Assembly (NCBI GenBank): GCA_029562645.1
Contig: JAKQUI010000036.1
Coordinates: 62,001-126,000, forward strand
Direction: 5' to 3'
DNA: 64,000 bases
From: Spirochaetota bacterium
Lineage (GTDB): Bacteria; Spirochaetota; UBA4802; JAKQUI01
The notes beneath the pieces were generated by a model. The model was not told where the DNA came from, searched no databases, and worked only from the letters and a program-made list of their open reading frames with translations. Positions 1 to 8,036 of the stretch are shown here, piece after piece. The first letter of the stretch is position 1, and each line of letters begins with the position of its first letter. Both the position numbers and the translations under genes were made by a program.

Positions 1-243
1 GCGCTCCTTGAACGTCCCGATCCCGAAAATTCGATCGAGGACCTCCCGGTAGAGGTTCTCCTTGTTCCCGAAATAATAATGGATAAGGGCCTGATTCGCC
101 CGAGCCCGTTTTGCGATGGAACCCATCCGCGCGCCGTCGTATCCGCGCTCGGCGAACTCCTTTTTCGCTGATTGAAGGATTCGGGAGCGCGTTTCAACCG
201 TGTTTTCGATGCGGGCTTTTCGATTCATGGCGGCGTTTGACAT
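1..243 (-). CDS. TetR/AcrR-family transcriptional regulator, N-terminal part (cut by window edge)
   Basis: Only the first ~80 codons are inside the window; the reading frame runs open off position 1. The translation contains a typical TetR helix-turn-helix: RSRILQSAKKEFAERGYDG, then GSIAKRARANQALIHYYFGN and KENLYREVL. The HYYFGNKENLY recognition helix is diagnostic of the family. ATG codons at 243 and 228 are both in frame and neither has a clear Shine-Dalgarno, so the start is uncertain. The C-terminal ligand domain is missing, so the effector cannot be guessed. It is a local regulator by family; any link to the nearby fatty-acid genes is speculation. Confidence 0.85.
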   Translation of the reverse strand, partial: MSNAAMNRKARIENTVETRSRILQSAKKEFAERGYDGARMGSIAKRARANQALIHYYFGNKENLYREVLDRIFGIGTFKER

Positions 244-306
244 TCCATGCTGCGGCGCTATCGCGTTACCGTGTACTCGCGACGCGCGCAGCTGTCAATG
301 GAATAA

Positions 307-1242
307 TCATCCATATTTGATCGCGCGGTACTCCCGGAGCGTGGCGAGAATGTTCAGGTAGGAAATATAGCGCTCATGTGCGATGGCGCCCTCGTCAACC
401 ATGTCCCGCACAGCGCACTGCGGTTCATGATCGTGCGTGCAGGGACGGAAGGAACAGGCGTCATGGTAACGGGAAAACTCCATGAAGTAGCCGGCAAGCT
501 CATGGGGCTCGATGTCAAGGAGGCCGAACTCACGCAATCCCGGGGTGTCGACGATGAAAGACTCCGCATCCACGCGGATCATCGCGGCATTCGTCGTCGC
601 GTGCCGCCCCTTCCCGGTTTTGTCGGAAATCTCGATTGTGTGCAAGTCGAGGTCCGGTACAAGCGTATTGAGAATGCTGGATTTTCCTACGCCCGAATTT
701 CCGACAAACAGCGTCACCCGGTTCCTGATCACGTCGGCCAGTTCGCCCATCCCATCGCCGGTTTGAGCGCTTACGAAAAGCACCGGAACATCGGCCCCGC
801 GGTAGTATTCGAGCACGAATTCGCAGGCGGCGTCGTCCGCGAGATCGAGCTTGTTGACGCACACGACCACGTCGATTGATTCCTTGATCGACCGAACGAT
901 GATGCGGTCGGCGAAACGGAGGTTCATGCGCGGTCGCTGAAAGGCCTGGATGACAATGATCCGATCGAGGTTCGACGCAATGACATCCTCGCTTCGGTTC
1001 CGGCCCTTCTCCTTCCGCGAAAAGATATTCCTGCGCTCCAGAAGCTCGTCGATGGCGCCGGTCCCATCGTCATTACGAGAAATCAGCACCCGGTCCCCGA
1101 CAACGACGGGATCGCTATACGATGAACCGCGCGCCGATGTCCTGAACTTGCCCCGAAGCGCGCAATTGAACTCTTCCCCATCCGCAAGAACGCGGTAATA
1201 GGCCCCATAGGCCTTTATGATGATCCCTTCACATCGATTCAT
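307..1242 (-). CDS. rsgA: Ribosome small-subunit-dependent GTPase A
   Basis: RsgA (YjeQ) is a circularly permuted GTPase that helps late maturation of the 30S subunit. The 311-residue product shows the permuted motif order: NKLD (G4, residues 120-123), then the P-loop GNSGVGKSS (171-179), then DTPG (G3, 222-225). The C-terminal zinc knuckle is present as C253-x4-C258-x-H260-x5-C266, and an N-terminal OB-fold region precedes the GTPase. Length is normal for the family. The ATG at 1242 has no Shine-Dalgarno, and a TATATA-like stretch lies just 5 to 10 bases upstream, so translation may be leaderless. It is separated from the upstream OmpA-like gene by a strong hairpin. Confidence 0.97.
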   Translation of the reverse strand: MNRCEGIIIKAYGAYYRVLADGEEFNCALRGKFRTSARGSSYSDPVVVGDRVLISRNDDGTGAIDELLERRNIFSRKEKGRNRSEDVIASNLDRIIVIQAFQRPRMNLRFADRIIVRSIKESIDVVVCVNKLDLADDAACEFVLEYYRGADVPVLFVSAQTGDGMGELADVIRNRVTLFVGNSGVGKSSILNTLVPDLDLHTIEISDKTGKGRHATTNAAMIRVDAESFIVDTPGLREFGLLDIEPHELAGYFMEFSRYHDACSFRPCTHDHEPQCAVRDMVDEGAIAHERYISYLNILATLREYRAIKYG

Positions 1243-1272
1243 GCGCTATATAAATTGACGTGACGGACATGC

Positions 1273-1305
1273 AAAAAGGCCGGGGTATTAATCCCGGCCT
1301 TTTTT
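1273..1305 (-). terminator. Rho-independent terminator, possibly bidirectional
   Basis: A GC-rich hairpin with arms AAAGGCCGGG and CCCGGCCTTT around a short AT loop is flanked by an A-run on one side and a T-run on the other. It can work on either strand. It sits between the end of the OmpA-like lipoprotein gene and rsgA, so its obvious use is to end the lipoprotein transcript. Confidence 0.85.
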
Positions 1306-1334
1306 TCATTCCAGCAATTCCAAGCAAGATTGAA

Positions 1335-1823
1335 CTACTTCTTGGGAACGACTTTGAAGGTAACGCGACGCTGGCAGGGATCCGTGGAACCGCATTCGCC
1401 GGTCGTCTCGGAAGAGCCAATGCCCTTATAGGTCATCTTCGGGGAATCAATCCCTTTCTTCTTCAGCGAATTGAAAACGACCTTCGCGCGATCATCGGAT
1501 ATCTTGAGGTTGCCGGGCTTCGCGCCGACACGCTCTTCGGGACCGCGGGAATCGGCATGACCGGTCACTTGGAGGACATAGCCATCCGGCAGCTTGGTGA
1601 TGATTTCCTTGACGACAGGAGCGGCGGCGGTGGCCCACTTGTCCCACTCTTGCGGGGGCAGCGTTGAGCTCTTATAGCCGAAACCCTTCACCGGAATCTT
1701 CGCCAGCGACTGGTTGGATGCGCTCACAAACATCGAATTGGGGTCGCCGACGCCCTGCCCGCCCTTACAGGAAATAGCAGCGGCAACGGCCAAAACTAAA
1801 AGGACAACTACGTACTTTCTCAT
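1335..1823 (-). CDS. OmpA-family outer-membrane lipoprotein
   Basis: The 162-residue product starts MRKYVVVLLVLAVAAAISC, a lipoprotein signal with lipobox AISC. The mature part resembles an OmpA C-terminal peptidoglycan-binding domain: VTGHADSRGPEE is the conserved G-H-(A/T)-D-x-x-G segment, followed by LKISDDRAKVVFNSLKKKG and a C-terminal CQRRVTFKV matching the usual N-R-R-V ending. The family ties the outer membrane to peptidoglycan. The start at 1823 has a good GGGAG ribosome site; an upstream in-frame extension to 1883 is unlikely. A TTGACA hexamer at 1904-1909 may be its -35 box. It resembles spirochaete Loa22-type proteins in size and layout (inference). Confidence 0.85.
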   Translation of the reverse strand: MRKYVVVLLVLAVAAAISCKGGQGVGDPNSMFVSASNQSLAKIPVKGFGYKSSTLPPQEWDKWATAAAPVVKEIITKLPDGYVLQVTGHADSRGPEERVGAKPGNLKISDDRAKVVFNSLKKKGIDSPKMTYKGIGSSETTGECGSTDPCQRRVTFKVVPKK

Positions 1824-2117
1824 GATTGTCTCCCTTGTAATTAATAACTTCTTGCAATTCGCCTCAGTGCAATTAAGTAGCAATTAACCAATAAAAAAAA
1901 TTATGTCAAGCAGGAAATAAATATTTTTTATCGGCGTGGATCATTCGAAAAACGCTAAAGTTTTTCGTTCCGACTGCCGATTAATGTATCGTAAGAAGCA
2001 ATATAGTAATTCCCTCCCAAGTGTTACTATGTTGTCGTCTTAGCACTGCGCTTAATTAAAAACAGCATGGAAGGCAGGATAGATGCCCAGCTATTCTGCC
2101 CTCCATGTCTTGTTTTA

Positions 2118-2564
2118 TTACGGCAACCGATCAAGGATTGCCGGTTCGAATTTGACGAGATCCGCGGCGATCTCCCCCAGCGCACCGGTACCCCGAACGA
2201 CGAAACTCACGGTATACATCATCCCCTCTCGGATGGTCGCGAAATTCGACTGGAATTGCGGATCGCGTTTTATTGACGCGTAATCGAAAACGATATCGAC
2301 GTTCTTCGTATCGTAAAACGCGATTTTTTCGAAGACCCTGTCGACGTGCTTAAGGCGAAGCGGCATGGTGACCGTTTTCCGCTTGTACGACTCGACATTC
2401 TTCGCGATATCGGCCAACAGCATCGAGGGGCGTGGCGCGTCCGTTTGGGGTTTGGTTTTCTGCGCGGTGCGCCCGGGCGGGGTCTGAGCGGCGAGACCGC
2501 AACAGATTGCCATGACGAATAACGATAGTGTCACCGCCGTCAGTATGGTTGTCCGCAGCTTCAT
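2118..2564 (-). CDS. Hypothetical exported protein, possible small OB-fold
   Basis: A 148-residue product with a clear signal peptide (MKLRTTILTAVTLSLFVMA...GLAAQ). A proline/lysine-rich linker follows, then a domain of about 100 residues with alternating beta-strand-like segments (KRKTVTMPLRLKHVD, KNVDIVFDY, GMMYTVSFVVRGTG). That pattern resembles small exported OB-folds, but no family is firmly recognised. The ATG at 2564 lies 6 bases after a GGAGG site; the neighbouring ATG at 2567 is too close to it. The gene is divergent from the enoyl-CoA hydratase and shares its regulatory gap, which contains an inverted repeat. Confidence 0.7.
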   Translation of the reverse strand: MKLRTTILTAVTLSLFVMAICCGLAAQTPPGRTAQKTKPQTDAPRPSMLLADIAKNVESYKRKTVTMPLRLKHVDRVFEKIAFYDTKNVDIVFDYASIKRDPQFQSNFATIREGMMYTVSFVVRGTGALGEIAADLVKFEPAILDRLP

Positions 2565-2610
2565 CATCAGCCTCCCCCGTGGCCGTACCCTTTTCGCATT
2601 CCGTACCCGT

Positions 2611-2646
2611 GTCAAATACTATTCACCCGAGCAGAAAGTATTTGAC
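2611..2646. promoter_or_regulatory. Inverted repeat, candidate operator
   Basis: A perfect 10-base inverted repeat, GTCAAATACT and AGTATTTGAC, has its arms separated by 16 bases. The right arm contains most of the -35 hexamer of the enoyl-CoA hydratase promoter and the left arm carries a TTGACA facing the other way. This is the layout expected of a repressor site controlling the divergent pair. No T-run follows, so it is not a normal terminator. Confidence 0.5.
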
Positions 2647-2670
2647 GGAGAGATTTCCCTTCACGATACT
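2642..2670 (+). promoter_or_regulatory. Sigma-70 promoter for the enoyl-CoA hydratase gene
   Basis: TTGACG at 2642-2647, a 17-base spacer and GATACT at 2665-2670. The predicted transcript start is near 2677, giving a leader of about 30 bases that contains the AGGAG ribosome site. Confidence 0.6.
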
Positions 2671-2708
2671 ACCGTTTATGAAATTCTATTACCTGAAAGG
2701 AGTATCGC

Positions 2709-3488
2709 ATGGAAAAGAAATGCGGCTATACCGTCGATGAACACGGCATCGCGCTTATGGAAATCAACAATCCGCCGATGAATGCGCTAAGCACCCCGGT
2801 GCTTGCCGACATCCGCGAAACCGTCATTAAAGCGATCAACGACGATTCGGTGCGCGTGGTGGTCTTTACCGGCGCCGGCAAGGCGTTTATCGCGGGCGCG
2901 GACATCACCGAGGTGAAGGCGCAGAACCGCGCCGTCGACGGCAGCACCTACCTCGAGAACGGGCACGACCTGTTCAACCTGATCGAGAACGCCGAGAAGC
3001 CGTTTATCGCCGCGATCAACGGATTCTGCCTCGGCGGCGGCATGGAGTTCGCCCTCGCCTGCCATATCCGTCTGGCCGACGAGACGGCGCAGCTCGGCCT
3101 GCCCGAGATCAAACTCGGCATCATTCCCGGGTACGGCGGCACCCAGCGCACGCCGCGGTATATCGGAAAGGGACGCGCGCTCGAGCTGGTGCTCTCTGGG
3201 AATTTCATCACAGGGAAAACAGCGGAAACCTACGGCCTGGTAAACCGCGCAACGCCCAAGGGACAGGTTGTCGATGAGGCGAAACAGCTCGCCAAGGCTA
3301 TTGCGTCACGGAGCCGCCTCGCGGTGCGCGCCGCGATGAAGGCGGTCCGCGAGGGAATGGAGATGGACATGCTCCCGGCGCAAAAATTCGAACGCGAGCT
3401 TTTCGGGACCTTGTGCGAAACGGACGACAAAAAAGAAGGGGTTGCGGCCTTTCTCGAGAAACGCGAGCCGGCGTTCAAGGACAAGTAG
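2709..3488 (+). CDS. Enoyl-CoA hydratase/isomerase family protein
   Basis: A 259-residue crotonase-fold enzyme that hydrates trans-2-enoyl-CoA in beta-oxidation or related acyl-CoA pathways. The oxyanion-hole segment IAGADITEV and the conserved block GFCLGGGMEFALACHIR followed by LPEIKLGIIPGYGGTQR are present. The two catalytic glutamates of classical hydratases are kept, one in GGMEF and one in LPEIK. Length is typical. The start has an AGGAG site five to nine bases upstream. It is transcribed alone, divergent from an exported-protein gene. Together with the fadN-like, thiolase and etf genes elsewhere in the window it suggests active acyl-CoA oxidation. The exact chain-length specificity cannot be read from sequence. 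Confidence 0.93.
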   Translation: MEKKCGYTVDEHGIALMEINNPPMNALSTPVLADIRETVIKAINDDSVRVVVFTGAGKAFIAGADITEVKAQNRAVDGSTYLENGHDLFNLIENAEKPFIAAINGFCLGGGMEFALACHIRLADETAQLGLPEIKLGIIPGYGGTQRTPRYIGKGRALELVLSGNFITGKTAETYGLVNRATPKGQVVDEAKQLAKAIASRSRLAVRAAMKAVREGMEMDMLPAQKFERELFGTLCETDDKKEGVAAFLEKREPAFKDK

Positions 3489-3692
3489 CGATTATTTCCG
3501 ACACACCGGCTATTCCCGGTGGTATTTCATCGGCGGTCGCCTATCGAAACGCCGGCGGATTCCATCGGGAACGCGTATGATATATATAAACGAGAAAACA
3601 ACCGATTACGTTTCAACCGCGCAATACTCACGGAATTATGATACGAACGCAACGCACGTTTCGGAATTCGGTTTGTTCGAAACCAAAAAGCT

Positions 3693-4121
3693 TTATCGCT
3701 TGTACAGCTCCGCCCCGTAGGCCTTCACCCAATGCTTTTTAAGGACCTCTTTGGCCTCTTTAATTTTATCGACCTCGATGATGATGATCGCCTCATCGCC
3801 ATGCAGCGTAATGAAGGGATACAGGCACTCGATGTTCACTTTCGCCTCGCGGAGCGGCCGGAGAACGGCATTGAGTCCGCCGGGATGATCCGGCGTCGCG
3901 ACCGCGACCACCTCGCGAGTCGACACCGTCAAACCGCTCCCGCGAAGCACATTCTCGGCCTTCGCCGGTTCGTCCACGATCATGTGCACCTGCACCGGGG
4001 AGAGCACCGATGAGGCCATGATGGCCTTGATGTTGATATTCTCCTTTTCGAGGATCTCGCAGATTTCGTTGAGCTTTCCTGGCGTGTTCTGAACGGCCAC
4101 GCTAACCTGGGTGATGGGCAT
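3693..4121 (-). CDS. Tandem ACT-domain protein
   Basis: A 142-residue protein made of two ACT modules and nothing else. The first begins ITQVSVAVQNTPGKLNEICE and the second begins VVAVATPDHPGGLNAVLRPL, each with the N/H-x-P-G ligand-loop signature. ACT domains bind amino acids as regulatory ligands. The gene is the last of the 2-oxoacid oxidoreductase operon, 93 bases after the gamma subunit, with its own AGGAGG site. Stand-alone double-ACT proteins often sit beside ferredoxin-linked 2-oxoacid oxidoreductases or acyl-CoA ligases. It probably senses an amino acid related to that pathway (inference). Confidence 0.85.
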   Translation of the reverse strand: MPITQVSVAVQNTPGKLNEICEILEKENINIKAIMASSVLSPVQVHMIVDEPAKAENVLRGSGLTVSTREVVAVATPDHPGGLNAVLRPLREAKVNIECLYPFITLHGDEAIIIIEVDKIKEAKEVLKKHWVKAYGAELYKR

Positions 4122-4214
4122 CGGTGGGTCCCCTCCTTGTTCGTCGGATTACATTCGCATCTCGCGGCGAGTCGTCCCTCGTCGCGCCATCGTCACTCGA
4201 GTACGCGATTGCCG

Positions 4215-4766
4215 TTACGCCTGCCCGTTGGAAAACGGGAACCCGTCGAATCCGGCCCTGAGCGCCGTGCAGCTCGTTTCGACCAGTTTCGCCTTGCTGC
4301 CCATCAGCTGGGCAATGCTTTTCTCGACGGTTTCAAGCTTGATGACCCGCACGATTTTAATGAACGCCCCCAACGCGACCATGTTCGCCGATCGTTCGTT
4401 TCCCAGTCTCGCCGCAATCGCGTTTGCCGGAACCGGATAGAGATCGATATCGCCGCGATAGGGGAACGTATCGATTAAGCTCGAGTTGTAAATCAGCTGC
4501 CCGCCCGATTCGAGGCGGTTCGCGAATTTCACCGTGGAGGGTTTGTTGAGCGACACGACGAAATCGGGCGATGAGGCGACCGGCGAGGCGATCTCCTCGT
4601 CCGAGATGCAGATGGTGCAGTTCGCCGTCCCGCCGCGCATCGCCGCCCCGTACGACGGCAGATAGGTCACGTGGTAGTCGTCGATCATCGCGGCGTTGCC
4701 CAGGATGTTCCCGGCGGTGAGAACGCCCTGCCCGCCCGATCCGGCAAAGATCATTTTAATCAGCAT
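4215..4766 (-). CDS. 2-oxoacid:ferredoxin oxidoreductase, gamma subunit
   Basis: A 183-residue POR/KOR/VOR gamma subunit, recognised by FAGSGGQGVLTAGNIL near the N-terminus, YGAAMRGGTANCTI and the NKPS segment. The subunit contributes to CoA binding and assembly in these iron-sulfur, thiamine-dependent enzymes. It overlaps the end of the beta gene by 11 bases, so translation is coupled. An AGGAGG lies 11 bases before the ATG at 4766; ATG at 4754 is an alternative. Confidence 0.92.
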   Translation of the reverse strand: MLIKMIFAGSGGQGVLTAGNILGNAAMIDDYHVTYLPSYGAAMRGGTANCTICISDEEIASPVASSPDFVVSLNKPSTVKFANRLESGGQLIYNSSLIDTFPYRGDIDLYPVPANAIAARLGNERSANMVALGAFIKIVRVIKLETVEKSIAQLMGSKAKLVETSCTALRAGFDGFPFSNGQA

Positions 4767-5517
4767 CGGCCTGTTTCCTCCTGCGATCGACCAGAACGCC
4801 GATCGGGAACTCCTTCGCCATGACGTCGGTGATCCAGGCGAAGGAATCGATCGAGTTGAGCTTCCAGTTGGTGGGACAGGGCGAGAGGACCTCGATGATG
4901 GAATACCCCAGGCCGTCGATTTGCGTCTGGAAGGCCGTCGTGATCGCCTTCTTGGTGCGATTGATGCCCGCCGGCCCGTTCACCGCGACGCGCTCCGCGT
5001 AGGCCACGCCGGGAAAGGTCGCGACCACGTCGGTGATGTGCAGCGGGAAGCCGTCGACGCGCGCGGTGCGGCCCTTCGGGGTCGTCGTCGTTTTCATGTC
5101 GATGAGCGTCGTCGGCGCCATCTGCCCGCCGGTCATTCCGTACACGGCGTTGTTGATGAAGATGACGCAAATCTGCTCGCCACGGTTGGCCGAGTGTATC
5201 GTTTCGGCGGTGCCGATGGCGGAGAGATCGCCGTCGCCCTGGTAGGTGAACACGAAGAGGTCCGGACGCGAGCGTTTGATCCCGGTGGCCATCGCCGTCC
5301 CGCGCCCGTGGGCCGATTCGAGCATGTCGATGTCGAAATACTGGTACGCGAGCACCGCGCACCCGGCCGGGTTCACGCAGATCGCCCGCCGGCCCACATC
5401 GAGCTCCTCGAGCACCTCGGCGACGATGCGATGGACAATGCCATGCCCGCACCCCGGGCAGTAATGCGTGATGACGTCCTTCTTGTAGTATATGGGCCAG
5501 GGGTTCTTTATTGTCAT
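4756..5517 (-). CDS. 2-oxoacid:ferredoxin oxidoreductase, beta subunit (thiamine-diphosphate binding)
   Basis: A 253-residue beta subunit. CPGCGHGIVHRI near residues 20-30 is the usual CxxCGH start of the TPP domain, and GDGDLSAIGTAETIHSANR is the TPP/Mg motif (GDGD then N). NAVYGMTGGQMAPTT follows as in VOR/KOR beta chains. The enzyme oxidatively decarboxylates 2-oxoacids to acyl-CoA, reducing ferredoxin. It lies between alpha (17-base gap) and gamma (11-base overlap). Confidence 0.93.
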   Translation of the reverse strand: MTIKNPWPIYYKKDVITHYCPGCGHGIVHRIVAEVLEELDVGRRAICVNPAGCAVLAYQYFDIDMLESAHGRGTAMATGIKRSRPDLFVFTYQGDGDLSAIGTAETIHSANRGEQICVIFINNAVYGMTGGQMAPTTLIDMKTTTTPKGRTARVDGFPLHITDVVATFPGVAYAERVAVNGPAGINRTKKAITTAFQTQIDGLGYSIIEVLSPCPTNWKLNSIDSFAWITDVMAKEFPIGVLVDRRRKQADAD

Positions 5518-5534
5518 TGGTGTTCTGTCCGGGT

Positions 5535-6617
5535 TTATGAGTGTGACGCGCCGTTTCGTCCCTTCTGCAGTATTTGATACTCCCGATACAGGATGCGCGA
5601 GAACTCGATCGGGGTCGGGACCACGCCGCCCGGGCGTCCATGGAACTGCACCTCGGCGCGTCCCTGGACGGCCAGGAGCACGTCCTCGAGCATCTGTCCC
5701 GTGCTCATTTCAAAAACGATGAATTTCCTCACGCGTTTGGTGAGATCGATGATTTCATTTTTCGGGAACGGCCATAGGCTGATTGGCCGCAGAAGCCCCA
5801 CCGGGATGTTGTCCTTGCGCAGGCGGTTGATAGCGCCCTTCGCGATGCGGGCCGTGGTCCCGTACGCAATGGCCACGATCTCGGCGTCATCAAGCATAAA
5901 CTGCTCGCAGCGCACCTCGTTTTTCGCTATCTCTTCATACTTGCGCACGAGCTTCCAATTGTGTTTTTCCATCTCGAGCGCGTCGAGAATGAGCGACGCC
6001 ATGTATCGGCTGGGGCCGTCACCGCGTCCTTTGAGCGCCCATTCCTTTTCCGGAAGCTCGCCAATCGGATCGGGAAACACCACCGGTTCGCGGATCTGCC
6101 CGAGCATGCCGTCGGCGAGGATCATCACCGGAGTCCGATACCGGTCCGCCACGTCGAATGCGATGGCCGTGAGATCGGCCGCCTCCTGTACGCTTGACGG
6201 CGCAAAGACGGGCGTGCGGTAGTCGCCATGTCCGCCGCCGCGGGTGGCCTGGAAATAGTCCCCCTGGGCCGGGGCGATGTTTCCCAGTCCGGGGCCGCCG
6301 CGCATCACATTGACGATGACCGCCGGAAGCTCGAATCCGGCCAGGAAGGAAATCCCCTCCTGCTTGAGGCTTACCCCGGGACTCGACGAGGACGTCATCG
6401 CACGGGCGCCGGTCGAGGCCGCGCCGATGACCATGTTGATGGCCGCCGTCTCGCTTTCCGACTGGATGAAAACGCCGCCCACATTGGCCATGTTCGCGGC
6501 CATGTACTCGCCAAGCTCGTTCTGCGGGGTGATGGGATAGCCGAAATAGCACCGGCAGCCCGCTCGTATGGCCGCCTCGGCAAAGGTGTGATTGCCGCTC
6601 ATGAACACCTTACTCAT
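5535..6617 (-). CDS. vorB: 2-oxoacid:ferredoxin oxidoreductase, alpha subunit (VorB/KorA-type)
   Basis: A 360-residue alpha subunit. The N-terminus MSKVFMSGNHTFAEAAIRAG followed by CRCYFGYPITPQNELGEYMA matches the 2-oxoisovalerate/2-oxoglutarate type, where the pyrimidine-binding YPITPQ-x-E motif is conserved. TSSSSPGVSLKQEGISFLAG and VMRGGPGLGN follow as usual. The ATG at 6617 overlaps the ferredoxin stop by 8 bases; the longer open frame to 6989 would run through the ferredoxin gene and is rejected. Chain organisation (delta-alpha-beta-gamma) fits VOR, acting on branched-chain 2-oxoacids, but KOR activity cannot be excluded. Confidence 0.9.
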   Translation of the reverse strand: MSKVFMSGNHTFAEAAIRAGCRCYFGYPITPQNELGEYMAANMANVGGVFIQSESETAAINMVIGAASTGARAMTSSSSPGVSLKQEGISFLAGFELPAVIVNVMRGGPGLGNIAPAQGDYFQATRGGGHGDYRTPVFAPSSVQEAADLTAIAFDVADRYRTPVMILADGMLGQIREPVVFPDPIGELPEKEWALKGRGDGPSRYMASLILDALEMEKHNWKLVRKYEEIAKNEVRCEQFMLDDAEIVAIAYGTTARIAKGAINRLRKDNIPVGLLRPISLWPFPKNEIIDLTKRVRKFIVFEMSTGQMLEDVLLAVQGRAEVQFHGRPGGVVPTPIEFSRILYREYQILQKGRNGASHS

Positions 6618-6828
6618 AGTGCACCTCGATGGCCACCTCGGGACATACGCTGGTGCACACCATGCAGCCGTTGCACTCGGCCGCGGGGTCCGCCTCGGCG
6701 AAATGATAGCCCTGGATGTTGAACTCAGGCGAAAAGCGAAGGACGCTTCTTTTACAGAAATGAATGCACAGCTCGCACCCTTTGCAGAGATCGCTTCGAA
6801 CGATGACCGTATGTGCTTTCTTTCCCAT
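6610..6828 (-). CDS. 2-oxoacid:ferredoxin oxidoreductase, delta subunit (2x[4Fe-4S] ferredoxin)
   Basis: A 72-residue polyferredoxin with two complete CxxCxxCxxxC clusters, CKGCELCIHFC and CNGCMVCTSVC, each followed by a conserved residue (K or P). It would carry electrons from the thiamine centre to soluble ferredoxin. It is the first gene of the oxidoreductase operon and overlaps the alpha start by 8 bases. Confidence 0.93.
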   Translation of the reverse strand: MGKKAHTVIVRSDLCKGCELCIHFCKRSVLRFSPEFNIQGYHFAEADPAAECNGCMVCTSVCPEVAIEVHYE

Positions 6829-6880
6829 TGATCACCAAAATGTAATTTACAGCGTATGCCGTGAGCCCCATGATCGCTTT

Positions 6881-6910
6881 TTGGGGCGAACGGCGCATCC
6901 GGCGTATAAC
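6881..6910 (+). promoter_or_regulatory. Possible promoter for rimI-engB
   Basis: TTGGGG at 6881-6886, an 18-base spacer and TATAAC at 6905-6910. The -10 is good and the -35 weak. It lies in the divergent gap between the oxidoreductase operon and rimI. Confidence 0.35.
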
Positions 6911-6978
6911 GGTATAGCGAAGAAATGTTGATGTGACCAAAAATTTTATCACTCGATTTGTCAAAGGTTTTTTTCGAC

Positions 6979-7437
6979 ATGACGACCAATCATGACACGG
7001 CCCGTATTCGTCATGCAACGGTCGGCGATATCGACTCGATCGCCGAGATCGAGCGGCGCTCATTCGCAGGTTCCTGGAGCGCCGTCATGATCGCCGAGGC
7101 GCTGGACCGTCCGGAATCGAGCATGCTGTGCGCGTGCGCCGACGACCGCATTGTCGGGTATGCGTTATATCGGCATGTGCTCGACGAGGCGGAGCTCCTA
7201 CGCATCGCCGTCAGCGAGGAGGCGCGCAGGAGTGGTCATGGCGCTCTTCTCGTCGGGGCGATCATCGACGAGTGTCGCTCGCGGGGCGTCGCGACCATCC
7301 ATCTCGAGGTGAACGGCGCCAACCATGCGGCGATCGCCCTGTACGCTCGGTGCGGGTTCGCGGAGGCCGGCCGGCGAAAAAACTACTACGGCGCCGGGGA
7401 GCATGCGCTGCTTATGGTGCGGGACACTGCGTTATGA
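6979..7437 (+). CDS. rimI: Ribosomal-protein-S18-alanine N-acetyltransferase-like GNAT protein
   Basis: A 152-residue GNAT acetyltransferase. RIRHATVGDIDSIAEIERRSF opens the fold. The acetyl-CoA loop is degenerate but present in VSEEARRSGHGALLVGAII (R-x-x-G-x-G/A pattern). LEVNGANHAAIALYARCGF and the NYY segment near the end are the RimI-type signature. Acetylation of the S18 N-terminus is the family role; the short GNAT core could act on other targets. ATG at 6979 is preferred; an in-frame TTG at 6958 is an alternative. Its stop overlaps engB by 4 bases (ATGA). Confidence 0.85.
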   Translation: MTTNHDTARIRHATVGDIDSIAEIERRSFAGSWSAVMIAEALDRPESSMLCACADDRIVGYALYRHVLDEAELLRIAVSEEARRSGHGALLVGAIIDECRSRGVATIHLEVNGANHAAIALYARCGFAEAGRRKNYYGAGEHALLMVRDTAL

Positions 7438-8036
7438 AGATTACCAAGGCCGTATTCGTGAAAAGCAGCATGAACCCGAAGGGATACCCGTCGTATGACC
7501 ACCCTGAGATCGCGTTTTTAGGGCGATCCAATGTGGGAAAATCATCGCTCATCAACATGCTTGTGGGAAGCGCCAGCCTGGTAAAGGTTGGATCCCGGCC
7601 GGGGGTGACAACGGCGGTCAATTTCTTCCTCGTCAACGATGCCGTTTCGATAGCCGACCTGCCCGGGTTCGGATACGCGAAGGTGCCCAAGTCGGTCAAG
7701 CAGGCCTTCGTGCCCATGATTCGGGACTATTGCGCCCATCGTCGAAACCTGCGCATCGCGTTTTTGCTCATCGATGTGCGGAGAACGCCGGACGATCTCG
7801 AACGCGACATCATCACGCTGCTGTCGGACAAGGGGATTCCGGTGGCCCTGACGATCACCAAGTGCGACAAGGTGTCGAAATCGGCACTGCGCACGCGGAT
7901 GAAGGAGATCGCCGAGGCGCTCATGGTGGAGACCGATCAGGTTTTTCCGACCTCGTCGAAGACGAAAAGCGGGAAGCGGGAGCTTCTGCGGCTGATCGGC
8001 GACTACTGCCTGCGCGGGGCTACTTCCCCGGATTGA
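7434..8036 (+). CDS. engB: Ribosome-biogenesis GTP-binding protein EngB/YsxC
   Basis: A 200-residue GTPase with GRSNVGKSS (P-loop, residues 30-38), the switch I threonine segment RPGVTTAVNFF, DLPGFGYA (G3, 75-82) and TKCDK (G4, about 142-146). It assists assembly of the large ribosomal subunit. The ATG lies within the end of rimI, so the two are translationally coupled. The last 17 bases overlap the end of the convergent lipoprotein gene. Confidence 0.96.
   Translation: MKITKAVFVKSSMNPKGYPSYDHPEIAFLGRSNVGKSSLINMLVGSASLVKVGSRPGVTTAVNFFLVNDAVSIADLPGFGYAKVPKSVKQAFVPMIRDYCAHRRNLRIAFLLIDVRRTPDDLERDIITLLSDKGIPVALTITKCDKVSKSALRTRMKEIAEALMVETDQVFPTSSKTKSGKRELLRLIGDYCLRGATSPD

Noticed and set aside
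5618-6989. A 484-residue alpha subunit starting at 6989.
   Set aside because: The extra N-terminus overlaps the ferredoxin gene entirely in another frame; the ATG at 6617 gives the family's normal N-terminus.
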